Below, in pieces: positions 35,190 through 46,400 of a stretch of DNA of 64,000 nucleotides (position 1 is its first letter; the number at the start of each line of letters is the position of its first letter). A program made the position numbers and the translations under genes. The DNA is taken from assembly GCA_028386065.3 (NCBI GenBank), contig JAKUCV010001768.1, forward strand, positions 28,953-92,952, given 5' to 3'. The notes beneath the pieces were generated by a model. It did no database searches, was not told the origin of the DNA, and saw only the letters and a program-made list of their open reading frames with translations. Origin of the DNA: Turnera subulata (taxonomy: Eukaryota > Streptophyta > Magnoliopsida > Malpighiales > Passifloraceae).

Positions 35190-36181
35190 TTTTCCAAAAA
35201 GATGTCAACCTATCCAATCAAGACTAAAGTTGGACTCGTGCCCTTGGTGCACTCCCATATGCTGTTCTTAATGGAAACAAAGAAAAAGAAGCAGGAGAGT
35301 GATAGGCTTAAGCTAGGTTTTGCGAATGGAGTTTATGTTGATTGCCAAGGGCAGGGGAATGAGCGCAGTGGTGGTCTGGCCATGTTGTGGTCTGATGAGG
35401 CAACACTAACTCTGATGTCCTTTTCACTACACCATATTGACGTGTTGGTTGAGAATTGGGGAGCTAATATAACATGGCGTTTGATTGGGGCATATGGTTG
35501 GTCTGAACAACAGAACAAGCATCAGACTTGGCCATGCTGTGGTCTGATGAGACAACACTAACTCTGAAGTCCTTTTCACTACACCATATTGATGTGTTGG
35601 TTGAGAATTGGGGAGCTAACATGGCGTTTGATTGGAGTATATGGTTGGTCTAAACAACAGAACAAGCATCAGACCTGGGCACTCATGAGTTCACTCAAAG
35701 CTCCTGCCCCCTGGTTATTATGCAGAAATTTTAATGAAATACTATATTTATATGAGAAGAGTGGAGGCAACCCAAGACCCTTCCTTGTTATGCAACCCAA
35801 GACCCTTACCTGTTATGCAACAATTCCAGGAAGCCGTGACATATTGTAACCTCCAGGACTCTCGGTTTTATGGTGCCCCTTTACTTGGTGCCGCAGGATT
35901 GCGAACAGGGATATTGTCAATGAGCGCCTGGATCGCTTCTTAATGTCCCCCACATGGTCTGGCTTATTTCCTAAACATGAATGCCACCTTCTAACCAGGG
36001 AAAAGTCAGATCATGCTCCTATTTGTATGGAGCTTTTTGGGGCGGAGGATATTGGACGAAAATTGCGAAAGTTGTTCCGATTTGAAGCGGTGTGGGCCAG
36101 TCATGAGGACTGTGAAACAATCATCAATGAGGGCATAGAATGATCTACTACCAATCATCAATGAGGGCATAGAATGATCTA
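35190..36181 (+). pseudogene. L1-type LINE, decayed endonuclease region
   Basis: Pieces of the endonuclease/exonuclease/phosphatase domain of a plant LINE follow in order: LFLMETKKKK, GLAMLWSDEATL, WRLIGAYGW, APWLLCRNFNEIL (the usual GDFNE degraded to RNFNE), and SDHAPICMEL. Frames change several times. Three local tandem duplications are present (about 145 bp at 35384-35672, about 29 bp at 35768-35822, 34 bp at 36116-36181). The reading frame resumes after the MULE at 37832. Confidence 0.75.
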
Positions 36182-36709
36182 GGGTTAAGCACCTTTTTGG
36201 GTCCTCGGGTTTCGCGTTTGTCCTATTCCTATACCCGCGAGTTTTGCTGTCCCTTTTAGGTACCCCGAGTTTCAGTTTTTGGCTCTTTTCTATACCTCGG
36301 GCAGCCCGACCGATGACGTGGCCAGTTGCCCGAGCAGACCAGACACGTGTCACTCTCCCATTCGTCCATGTCGGAAAAAAGTGGGGCCCACCTGATCCCA
36401 CAGATTTTTATTTTCTGAAAAATCGAAAATCCTTTTTCCGATTTTTAAATTGCCTTTCCGGCTGGTTGACCCGATTTTTCACCGGTTCGCCTCGCCCTAC
36501 CTGTTTAACCCCACCAACCCACATCAATTTAAACAAACCCCAAAATAAAACTCACCCCTCCCTGGAAAATGGGTTTGCTTTTGTGTTTGCAGGTTGGGGT
36601 TCTACCTCCACTACCGGCCTCCCATCCTCCAACTCCTCCTCCTCCCCTTCATGTATCGAGGAGATCGTCGGGTCCAAACCGGTGCGGCAGGGGCGATGGT
36701 TGTCGTCGT

Positions 36710-37140
36710 TACTTTTGTTGTTATTGGGGTCGTGGAGGAAAGTCTGGGAGGTGAGGAGCTTCTTGATGAAGAACGGGATCTAGACCAAGAGGATTACGAC
36801 TATGATCCCGATCTGAGTCCGGGAGAGGAGAGGGGGACGGTGGATGTGGGCCCCATGGTGAGCTTGGTTCTGGACTCAATGAATTCCGCCATGGAACCGG
36901 CGAGCCTGGAGAAGTCGCCCTGGTCCATCTGGTCGGAGTCCTTGAGGGACTTGACATTGGGGCCCACGAGGCGGATGTAGGGCAGGGTGTTGACAATGGG
37001 ACTCCTTGAACTCGAGCTCCCAGAAGAAGAGGGAGGACGCGTCGGGGTTGTTGGTGGCGAAGGAGGTGGAGAGGAGGGCGAACTCGCGGTGGAGCTCCGG
37101 GAGGCGCAGCTCAGGTCGTCCCCTGCTCACGCCGCCTTCA
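36710..37140 (-). pseudogene. captured OST3/OST6 oligosaccharyltransferase fragment inside the MULE
   Basis: The minus strand reads RPELRLPELHREFALLSTSF, ATNNPDASSLFFWELEFKES, then after a short frame change NTLPYIRLVGPNVKSLKD, DQMDQGDFSRLAGSMAEFIE, and after another TQIGIIVVILLV, a stop, and PFFIKKLLTSQTFLHDP. This is the thioredoxin-like lumenal domain and first membrane helix of the OST3/OST6 subunit of ER N-glycosylation. Two frameshifts and a stop make it non-coding as it stands. It appears exon-only, but I cannot map the parent's introns. Confidence 0.75.
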
Positions 37141-37170
37141 GTCACTAGTTGCCATCACCAACCACTCCAG

Positions 37171-37243
37171 TAAGCTGCTGCCGGCGCCGACAATGTAGAG
37201 GTCAAAATCGTAGTGGTGGGGAGTCGGCGCTGTTGTGGGGCGT
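37171..37243 (-). pseudogene. possible captured glutathione reductase fragment inside the MULE
   Basis: The minus strand reads HHYDFDLYIVGAGS, like the N-terminal FAD-binding strand of plant glutathione reductase (YDFDLFxIGAGSGG). The match is short (about 14 residues) and ends before the rest of the dinucleotide motif. Another flavoprotein is possible. Confidence 0.45.
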
Positions 37244-37840
37244 GGAAGCTCGAACGGTGGTGAAATGGCAGTAGGGGCTCGGTCGATGACGTTTGATAAG
37301 GAAAGGCTAGGATTAGTCAAATTGCTTAATGGGTAATTATGACTGCTTAATGGGTAATTAACATGGCTTTACTAATTTTGAAATTAATTTAAGCACAATA
37401 TGCTTATTAATGTGGGTTAAATATATATACAATCCTAATAATGGATTAAACAATAATTTTTGGGATAATAAGAACTAATTTTAAATTAATATGGGTGGGT
37501 TTTTCTTTCTTATGAATTTGGGCGAACCGGGTGTAAAATAGGGCCAACCAGCCGGTAAGGCAATTTAAAAATCGGAAAAAAATTTTCGATTTTTTAGAAA
37601 ATAAAAATCTGTGGGATCAGGTGGGCCCCACTTTTTTTTCAACGTGGACCAATGGGAGAGTGACACGTGTCGGGTCTGCCCGGGCAACTGGCCACGTCAT
37701 CGGCCGGGCTGCCCGAGGTATAGAAAAGAGCCAAAAACTGAAACCCGAGGTACCTAAAAGGGACAACAAAACTCGCGGGTATAGGAATAGGACAAATGCG
37801 AAACCCAAGGACCCAAAAAGGTGCTTAACCCAATGATCTA

Positions 37841-38700
37841 CTACCAAATTGGGAAGGTATCGTCCGGAAGTTGATATTGTGCGGAGATAAACTTCAGTAA
37901 TGGAACGACACGCAATTTGGGAACATTAGGAAAAAAATTTGCAGCCATTGCGGAAACAACAACATCAGCTCCAGTCCCACCCATGTAATGCCGCAAATTA
38001 TGATGAACAGAAAGCGGTGGAGATAGCCATCTTAAAGCTGGAAAATTAGGAAGAAATTTTGTGGCGACAGAGGTCATAGGTCTCATGGATGAAAGAGGGT
38101 GATAAGAACACGGGGTTCTTCCAAGAGAATTCTTCACACAAGAGGAGGCGCAATCGGATTACTAAGCTCAAAGATGACGGGGGTCAATGGACTGGAAATA
38201 GAAAACAGATTTAACATACTCTGGTTGCTTACTTTTGTAACCTGTTTAGTTCGGTTCCTCCTACAAGCGTTGAACCAGTACTGGATTGTGTCCGTACCTG
38301 TGTCACATTAGATATGAATGCAATACTCACAAGACAGTTCTCTGAAGCGGAGGTCTATGCGGCTCTCCACTAGATGCACCCTTGCAAAGCACCTGGCGTG
38401 GATGGTATGCTTGTTTTATTTTTTCATAAATATTGGCATATTATTAAACATGATGTCCTTTCCACTGTCCTAAATATTCTAAATAATGGGATGGATCCTA
38501 GCCCCATCAACCACAAACATATAGTCAACCGAAACACCCTGTGTATTTCTAGCCAATTAGCCTATGTAATGTCATCTTTTAACTTGTTACCAAGACACTA
38601 GCCAATAGACTAAAACTAATCCTCCCCCAATTCATATCACCAAACCAAAATGCCTTTTTCCCTAGCAGACTCATAACAAACAATGCACTTGCAGCTTTGT
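37841..38700 (+). pseudogene. L1-type LINE, decayed linker and reverse transcriptase start
   Basis: Following the MULE, the plus strand reads WMKEGDKNTGFFQENSSHKR, RITKLKDDGGQW, then MHPCKAPGVDGMLVLFFHKY (the start of the LINE RT domain) and SPNQNAFFPSRLITNNALAA. Several frameshifts and stops are present. The element is cut at 38700 by the gypsy LTR, so the RT catalytic core is missing. Confidence 0.75.
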
Positions 38701-41627
38701 GAAACTCCCCGACCCGTATTTACCGTATACAGTAAACACGTGCTGGAACTGTAACAACCTGACCAAATAAAGCCCAGCATACAGTGTATACAATAGAAAC
38801 TCGGGCTCAACAGCCCAAAATAAAAACAATGATAACATCATATCCGGCCCAATAGCCCAACAATAGTAAAAATAATGCACAGCGGAAGACTTAATAACTC
38901 ACAAGACACTGTATGCGACACTGATGCAACTATGGATCCGAGCCATGTCCAAGGGATAACGCCGCAGCCTGTCTGGAATGCATCAAACCTGTACCACAAA
39001 TAACTCATCCTACGGGGATGAAATCCCGCAGGTGAGGGGTGAGTCCGAAGTGCTCACCGACGAAGGATAGACAATCAATATGCAACACTAAAATTACTCA
39101 AGGTCAAAAACAGGTAAAAACCACCAAATACATACCAAACCAAAAGATAAGACCCTAAACCGGTCCAAGACAAAAAAAACTCAAATAAAATCCAATTTTC
39201 CAATTTTATCTTTCCGGGCCCCGTCACGGATAAGCTAGGGGTCAGACTTGGTTATCAACACATTCCGGGTGCCAGACCAAATCCAAGAGAACCCAGGGAT
39301 CGACATCCTAAAAATACGAACCCAGGGATAGACATCCCAAAAATAATCACGGGATAGACATCCCAAGCATAGACATGCTTATCACAAGTAACCCAGGTCA
39401 AGGCCACCACAAAACAATCTTAAACCATCGAGTCGTACCACTACTTATCACGTGACAATTATATTATCATCAACAAAATCAAATCACAGGTATCAACATC
39501 CCTAACCAAAATACCGGGATAGACATCCCTATCCAAATCCAAGGATCGACATCCTTATCACAATTTATTATTTATCCATTATTCTTATGGCTAAAGACAC
39601 GAAAACAGATATCCAAAACTCAACACGGGGATAAACATCCCAAAAACCAAACAAGACACTGGGATAAACATCCCGAACCAAAACACAGCAACGCAACATC
39701 CAACAATGCAATAATCATCAAACACAATAACCGAGTAATACAGGCACATATTGAAGGAAATCCATCCTCACCTTGGCCGATTACTCAACTCCAGAGACAA
39801 TGTCCGGTCCGAAGTCGGCTCCTCGGGAAATTGCCCGATATCCGAACCTATACAACAAAACCATATGCTCACATAAATGCACATAATCGGTATGCTATGA
39901 TGCCAATACTGCAAAATAAACCCATCCCGGTTCATATCCTTTATTATCATCTTTTACCGAAAATATTATACCGTACGTATATCCGAATATAATTTCGGTA
40001 CCATACTTTAATTAAAATTCTTTTAAAAATATATTCATAAATTAATTATACTTTTCTCAAAATATAATCACCATAATTTTCTGGAAAATATAACATATGT
40101 ATATATTTTTCCCAAAATATTTTCCATAAAATATATTACTTGCCAATAATAATTACCAAATATTTTTACATAAGAAAACCATGTTTCCAGAAAATATAAT
40201 TATATAAACTTTATTTTTTGAAAATAAATACGAATTATAAATATACATATATATATTTTTTTAAAGACAAAATACATTTCCAAACCATTATATATTAACT
40301 TAATAGTTTATTTTTTTGGAAATATTATTTATGTATACTATATATATTTCTAGAAATATTTCCATAATTTTCCAGAAAAATAATAACATTTCAGAAAATA
40401 TAATCTTAATATATATCTTTTCCTAGATAAACATAATATTAATTTTTCTAAAACAATATTTAATTATCTTAATTTTCAAGAATCAAAGTATACATATTTT
40501 CTAAACCCCAAACCCAGAACATTACATATAATTTTCCAAAATAATATTTACCCTTTTTTTTCCAGAAATTAATTAGCAGAAATTAGATATATATATATAT
40601 ATATTATTATTATTATTTAAAAGAAACAAAAATCCGGACTGCAACCCAGCGAGGGCGCGACCCGGCCGCGACCCGCCCAGAAGAATCGGGTTGCTCACCT
40701 TGATGACGGCGGCGGCGCGACGGACGCGAAGAGAAGGAAGCCGCGAGGAAGGCGAGCTCGAGGCGACTCCAAGGGCGGTGGAAAGGCGGCGCGGCGACGG
40801 CAGGAGCGGTTGCAGGCGCGGAGGAAGACGGATCCGCGGGTCCTCCGCCGGGTCAACGGCTCGTGCAGGAGCGTCCGGCGGCGAAAAGCGATGGGGAGGG
40901 CGGCGAAAGGTCGGCGACGTCACGGCGAGCGTGCTGGTGGCGGCGGTGCGACGAGAGGTGGCGCCGATCTCTCCCTGGTGAACAGTAACGAGGGAAGTAC
41001 CGGGGTGACGCACTGTTCACTCCGGGTTTCTTCCTTTTTTTTCTCTTTTTTTCTTTTTTTCTATTTTTTTATATTTTTCTTTTCTCTCTCTCTTTTTTTT
41101 TAATTTCTTGTATTTTATTTTTTTCCCTATCTCTGTTATTATTTTTTTCCTGTTTCTTCTTTCTTCTTTTTTTCTTTTTTTATCCTTTTTTTCTTTCGTT
41201 TTTTTTCTTTCTCTCTTTTTTTTTTCTTTTCCTCTCTTTTTCTTTTTCCTCTCCTTTCTTCTTCTCCTCTTCCTTTCTTCCTCTGCTTTCCTCTTTATAA
41301 ACCGATGAAAACACTGTGCGGCGTGTGAACTTCAATAATGCAGCCTGTCTGCATTATGAAGCGAGTCCGGTCCGGAGCAGAAAATAACTGATACCCCTTT
41401 AGTTTTTTTCCGGTGTGATTTCCCTAAGGATTTCGGGACCCTAAAAATACCAACTTTGGTTCGTAAAATCCACGGAAAAATCCCGAGCGCGGGAAAACCC
41501 TCGGTTTCGAAAAACGACGCTCGATTTACCTTGAATTAACTACCCAAGATTAATTCAACAGTAAATCACGGTAAAAAGACTTTTACAGTCTGGTAAAAAT
41601 TCAAAATTTTTACCCCGGGCTGTTACA
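38701..41627 (-). mobile_element. 3' LTR of a Ty3/gypsy element, 2.93 kb
   Basis: On the minus strand it begins TGTAACAGCCCGGGG and ends GGGGAGTTTCA. Directly before its start on that strand lies the polypurine tract AAGGTGGGTAGAC (41640-41628), preceded by GGGGACGAAATTCTTTTT, wording common at the pol/3'LTR border of plant chromovirus-type elements. A TATA-like TTTATAAAG is at about 41295-41303. The 39040-39680 part matches the 3' third of the solo LTR at 15900-20859 in opposite orientation. It interrupts the LINE at 38700. No matching 5' LTR was seen. Confidence 0.75.
39296..39674. repeat. cluster of nine short hairpins in the gypsy 3' LTR
   Basis: Units occur at 39296 (GGGATCGACATCCT), 39325, 39351 and 39516 (GGGATAGACATCCC), 39365 (AAGCATAGACATGCTT), 39489 (imperfect), 39541 (AAGGATCGACATCCTT), 39628 and 39661 (GGGATAAACATCCC). 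Most have fully paired stems of 5-6 bp around a 4-nt loop that is the complement of the loop in the solo LTR. Confidence 0.85.
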
Positions 41628-43055
41628 GTCTACCCACCTTAAAAAGAATTTCGTCCCCGAAATTCCGTCTTATCCGTGGGTCCTACCACGATAAGCTTCT
41701 GGTATACTCCACCAGGTGTCCAAACTCAACGCGATATGTCGCTTATACCCTTAAGCGACATCTCCTTCGCTATAAGAACCGAACCTCATGACTGGCAACC
41801 TCACACACAACCATGGACTCTCCATTGAGGACAAGAACTACCTCAGACTCCGAGGACAACAGCTACATCGGTGGCACTGCCTTCCCGACAAGCTCCGATG
41901 AAGAACCTCCAAAGAAGCAGTTTAAGACGAACATCATCGGCCAGAAAGAGCACATGGTCGTCTCCAGCAGACGGCGAAAGAAACGTGCTCCCAAAGAAGC
42001 TGAGGATTGAAAGGGCAAGGCGACGGCTGAAAGCAGCACTCCGCAGCAGACACTGACGCAGCTGAACGTCTCACTGAAGAAGATCAGCTCGGCGGTGATA
42101 CAGATAGAACTGGCGTGCGCGGAACTCTTTCCTCACATGAAAAACGTCCAAAAACTTGTAAAAGATCTAGAGAAGCAAGTAACTCCATAGAGTACTTCTT
42201 CTCCTGTTGTAAAACTATTATGAATAAATAAAATAAGTTTTCTTTTTAAATCAAAACTCTTATGTTACGAAATCTTATGTGAAAAATCAAAACATCTCAA
42301 GGCAAAGCAAAACTTAACAATAAGAATATAAAATCAAACATAAAGAAATTTAAAACAAAACTCGTTTAACAAAACCAAAACGTAAAGAAGTTAAAACAAA
42401 AATATATTTCATGATCGGTGCTCGTATCGGACGTGAACATCCACGAACCCAAGAAACGTAACACGCGCAACTAACGGTGTCGTCTGTTTCCTTCGTGGAA
42501 AAGACATCCGTTAACTCGCACGGTGACGATCACGAGAGCATCCTGTGTCCCTCGAAAGAGACGTTATCCACTTGTTCACAAATTCCTCATGAGCGAAAAA
42601 CGTCTGTCAAGTCTCGTATCCCTTCACAATGTCCGAACAAGTGTAAGCTTGTCGCACATGCACTCTACTTGAGGTGTGGTCCCATCAGTCTAGCCTCAAC
42701 GGTCACGGATGCATGTGATAAAAGATGTAGAAAATAATGAAAACCCATAAAAAGAAACGCCAAGGCGTAAGAAAATCGCGAGATGGAAAAGGGCTGAAAA
42801 ACACTGGCATTGTAGCCCGAAAAATGTATAAAGTAACGAAGCAATAAATGAAGCAACGACAATTTTTTTTTTTAAAAGCAAAATTTTGAAAATCGAAAAC
42901 GGTAATCACGCTCCCCATAAGGGTATAAAAGACGGAGCGGTGAGGTGTAAATCATCAAAAGCATCTTGAAGCAAACAACACTCAGAAAAACAAAACCACA
43001 AAGCTCAGAAAAAAACAAAATACCCACGCGTCCAAAACACGATGCCTGCTCCATC
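41628..43055 (-). mobile_element. internal 3' remnant of the gypsy element
   Basis: Sequence between the polypurine tract and the next element. It holds the plus-strand ORF at 41813-42190 and otherwise no recognisable gag or pol. The right edge is approximate; from about 43056 the sequence belongs to a different LTR. Confidence 0.45.
41813..42190 (+). CDS. antisense ORF beside the gypsy 3' LTR (one internal stop)
   Basis: The function is not recognised. The ATG at 41813 has a favourable context (A at -3, G at +4). The frame gives 65 residues (MDSPLRTRTTSDSEDNSYIG..., basic run RRRKKR) to a TGA at 42008-42010, then stays open in the same frame for 59 more codons to a TAG at 42188-42190. The second half is helix-prone (LTQLNVSLKKISSAVIQIEL ... 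VKDLEKQ). A TATA-like GCTATAAG (41769) and AATAAA (42223) frame it. It is opposite to the surrounding gypsy element, in the pol-3'LTR interval where antisense ORFs are known in some plant Ty3/gypsy lineages. As it stands the ORF is interrupted; whether the TGA is recent, or the short form is the product, is open. Confidence 0.5.
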
Positions 43056-43630
43056 ATCCGTCTTCTTGACCACTAGAAACCACCTACATACCCCAGCGAC
43101 CGGGTTCAAAGCTCACGTAATTCTTATCATGGCATCACCACAACAATTACATTATCAAAAGCCTCACAGTCATCATCAAATCATCAACAAGTAATAAACA
43201 CAATGGAAGTTAGGATTACCTCTTGTAGCCCTCCTCTAGCTCCTTGATTTGGGTTGTGTTCTTCACCCACTTTTTTCCCGCTCCTTAGCTCAATCTTTAA
43301 TCTTCTCTTCGTCTACCCTTTGTTGTTCTCTATTTGATGCTTCCCACGAAATTTCACCCGATTTTTCTTGCCTAAAAATGTTTCTAGGCTTAGAGAGGTA
43401 GAGTTTCCCCAAGCACTAAAGCTTATGAGGGTTTGTGTGAAAGAGATTGTGTCTTGGATGTGAATTGGAGGTCCTATTTATAGAGTTCTCGGGAGTGCAG
43501 GGGTCGTGCATCTCTTAATGATCAAGATTATGGCCAGAAATATGGGCCAAAACCGTGTAGAATCAAATTAGAAACCAAATCGGGGAAAAAGTCACCTTTT
43601 TAGGGGGCATGACCGCCAAGGCCGACGGTC
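43056..43630 (-). mobile_element. left part of a gypsy LTR interrupted by the copia element
   Basis: Minus-strand sequence with a TATA box (CTATAAATAGG, about 43469-43480) and an R-region resembling 53745-54210, for example TACCTCTTGTAGCCCTCCTC versus TACCTCTTGAAGCCCTTCTC. It ends at the copia target site ATCTC (43631-43635) and continues on the other side at 52422. Confidence 0.6.
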
Positions 43631-43635
43631 ATCTC

Positions 43636-45080
43636 TGTTAGTAATATGCCCAAAAGCCAATCAATGGATGATTGTAGTCATGTATATACATTAAGGTTAT
43701 TCCAATAAATATGATTATGATATAATCACTTGCACATATTTATAACCCTAGAATACTTTGTATTCTTCAAATGTCCCTAGTCGATTATTATTATGGATGG
43801 GTTGTAATAATAAATTAAGACTAGCGTGTGTTGAGAATTATATGAGATATTAATTCTACATACGGGTACAAGTTAGAGAACTTGTGGACTGGACCGACCC
43901 ACATAAGAACGCTACATGGAACGTTATATGATTGTCATTAGCGGTTCTTATATGTATTGTCCTTAGACCTGTGATCATCAAGGTTCCCAACATATGAGTC
44001 GTATACTTTGATATTACTCTTGGATTTTTCGTAAATGAGTAGATTTAGTGTAATTATTGGGTATATGATAAATGTGTAGTGGGTTTTGTATGATTCAGAG
44101 GGGATTCGTCCAACCCATATAACGGGTATATTATTGGATGGTTTCTTGATAAAGTTGAACTGTAAATGCACGGCCGTGCTCGGATTATGATATGGTGATA
44201 TCATTAGTATCCGCTTTACACAGTTAGCTCGAGGATCAAGAAACCGAGATTAAACATATGCGAGATTGACATATTCCATGTCTCGTGTTTGATCTTGATA
44301 ATGGGACGAAGGGACGATGACATGTTTCCAAGGCATATTGAATCAGACTGATCTTGTCGTTCGGGTAGCAATGATGTGTTACTAGACGCCGCTCTTTGCT
44401 TATAATTGTAAATGAGTTTACAATTATTGCCGGACGTTACAAGTGCCTACAGGGTCACACACTTAGAATCGTTGATTCGAGCAGGTGGTTGAATCGTGGT
44501 TGGACCATAGTTCGACCAGGTGTGGTTAGAACAGGGTCGTTTTGGGCTGGTTTGATTCAATAATTGTCAGAATTATTGAGCCAAACCTGATTGCTTGTGA
44601 TGTGTAATCCCATTAGTGCTTAGTGGTAGACAAGATAATAGGTATCTTAGTCATGATGGGCCATTATGTTGGCCATTACCATAAGCACTAATTGAGTGGC
44701 ATAATTAGATTATGCTTTGGGTTTTTGGCTGATTGCATTCTGGTTTTTGAGAGCTTTGAGAGTGTTTTTCAGACCAGTAAGAACACACACAAACACTTAC
44801 CCATTCTTTGAGAAAGAAAGTAACACCACATAGCTCCTAGAAATCCGTAGCTAGCACCACAGTTCGGGAGTGCTTGGGTTGGAGATCGTGAGGAGCAGGA
44901 TATCCTTCCGGCTCTAGCTGATTCGGTTCTTCAGTTAGGTGAAAGATCCTCACCGTTTCAGGTATGTTTGTTTTTGTTGTTCGGTTTAGTTGCTTCACTT
45001 GGATCCTTCATGTGTTTCCAGGTTTCCGCTGTGCATTTGTTGCATTTAGATTGTCTATTTTGCATGACCGGAAACTTACA
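43636..45080 (+). repeat. copia 5' LTR
   Basis: 1445 bp, TGTTAG...TTACA, followed by the primer-binding site. Compared with the 3' LTR it carries a deletion next to a short GTGAG/GAGG repeat near 44892. Confidence 0.92.
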
Positions 45081-45373
45081 GTGGTAGCGGAGCCTCTTGT
45101 GAAGCTCTAAACCGAATTTATGTGCATATGTTGATATGCTCATGCAAATATATATGAAGTGTTATATGTGATGTAGCATGATCATTATATGTTTAGTTCA
45201 TTATATATATGTTGATGTTGGTTTGTGTCAAAAGTGTTTTGACAACAAGAACTTGATTGGTATGTGATATCAATCAAGGAGTAATTGGCAGTAAGTCGAA
45301 GGGGTTCGACAAAACGAAAATCGATTGTCGGTTTTCGGAAGGAACGATGGTCGTTCTAGTGCTGCAGGGCCAG

Positions 45374-45962
45374 GACATCGATGTTCATAAGATGGACATC
45401 GATATCCACATGAGGATTTGCCTTGGCCGAGCCTGTTTTATGAAAGGTTGGCCTTGGCAGATTCACATGAACATCGATGTTCATGATTGAACATCGATGT
45501 CCAAGAGCCTTGTGAGATTGGTTTGAGATTCCAGAGACCAAATAACATCGATGTTCACTTTACAACATCGATGTCCTTGTGTTCCAGAGTCTCAAACGTC
45601 AATGTTTAAAACTACTGCCAAGTTTTTGGACCTTCGGAATTTTCCAACATCGATGTCCAAGAGTTGAACATCGATGTTCTTGAGTTCCAGAGGCCAATGA
45701 ACCTTTGGAACTTTCCAACATCGATGTCCAACAGTTGAATATCGATGTTCTTGAGCTCTGCCAAATAGTTTGGACTTCCAGAGCCTCAAGGACATCGATG
45801 TCCTTGTGTTCCAGAGGCCAAATGACATCGATGTTCATGACAGGACATCGATGTCCTAGAATACCCGAGGCCAATGGACATCGATGTCCTTGTGCATTAC
45901 CAAGGTGTTGGGGAGAATCAGATTCTCAAAGACATCGATGTTCACTTATGGGCATCGATGTT
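45374..45962. repeat. paired ACATCGATGT palindromes in the copia leader
   Basis: The 10-bp palindrome ACATCGATGT or a one-base variant occurs about 16 times here, with arms extended as AACATCGATGTT or GACATCGATGTC. Most are in pairs whose starts are 20-21 bp apart (45374/45395, 45470/45490, 45544/45564, 45646/45667, 45717/45738, 45824/45844, 45931/45951). The array sits between primer-binding site and gag, outside any coding region. Confidence 0.92.
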
Positions 45963-46135
45963 TACATGTATCTTTGGTTTCCAAATTTACATAACATCAA
46001 TATATGATTTGTTGATTATATGCATGTGATGTATGAACATATGTTGATGTAAATATTAAGTTCTTAGTTGCCTTCCTTGATAAGCACTCATCATTGCTTA
46101 GATCAACACTTGGTAGGTTTTGCCAAAGCAAGGTG

Positions 46136-46400
46136 NNNNNNNNNNNNNNNNNNNNNNNNNNNNNNNNNNNNNNNNNNNNNNNNNNNNNNNNNNNNNNNNN
46201 NNNNNNNNNNNNNNNNNNNNNNNNNNNNNNNNNNNNNNNNNNNNNNNNNNNNNNNNNNNNNNNNNNNNNNNNNNNNNNNNNNNNNNNNNNNNNNNNNNNN
46301 NNNNNNNNNNNNNNNNNNNNNNNNNNNNNNNNNNNNNNNNNNNNNNNNNNNNNNNNNNNNNNNNNNNNNNNNNNNNNNNNNNNNNNNNNNNNNNNNNNNN
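46136..46400. other. assembly gap (265 N) with identical flanks
   Basis: The 198 bp before the gap (45938-46135) and the 198 bp after it (46401-46598) are identical by eye. Either a tandem repeat spans the gap or two overlapping contig ends were not merged. Confidence 0.97.

Larger units (their letters stand above)
36182..37831. mobile_element. Mutator-like (Pack-MULE type) element, 1650 bp
   Basis: Long terminal inverted repeats of about 330 bp begin GGGTTAAGCACCTTTTTGGG at the left and end with the complement at 37831. Identical 9-mers AATGATCTA flank it (36173-36181 and 37832-37840), the TSD length of Mutator elements. The interior has no transposase. It holds pieces of host genes on the minus strand, which makes it a Pack-MULE candidate. 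Confidence 0.92.

Noticed and set aside
36244..36783. 179-codon plus-strand frame in the MULE
   Set aside because: It runs from the inverted repeat into the antisense of the captured OST3/OST6 fragment; no plus-strand family match was seen.
38701..41627. The two gypsy LTRs as the two ends of one huge element
   Set aside because: They are in opposite orientation and the one at 15.9 kb has its own target duplication, so they are separate insertions.
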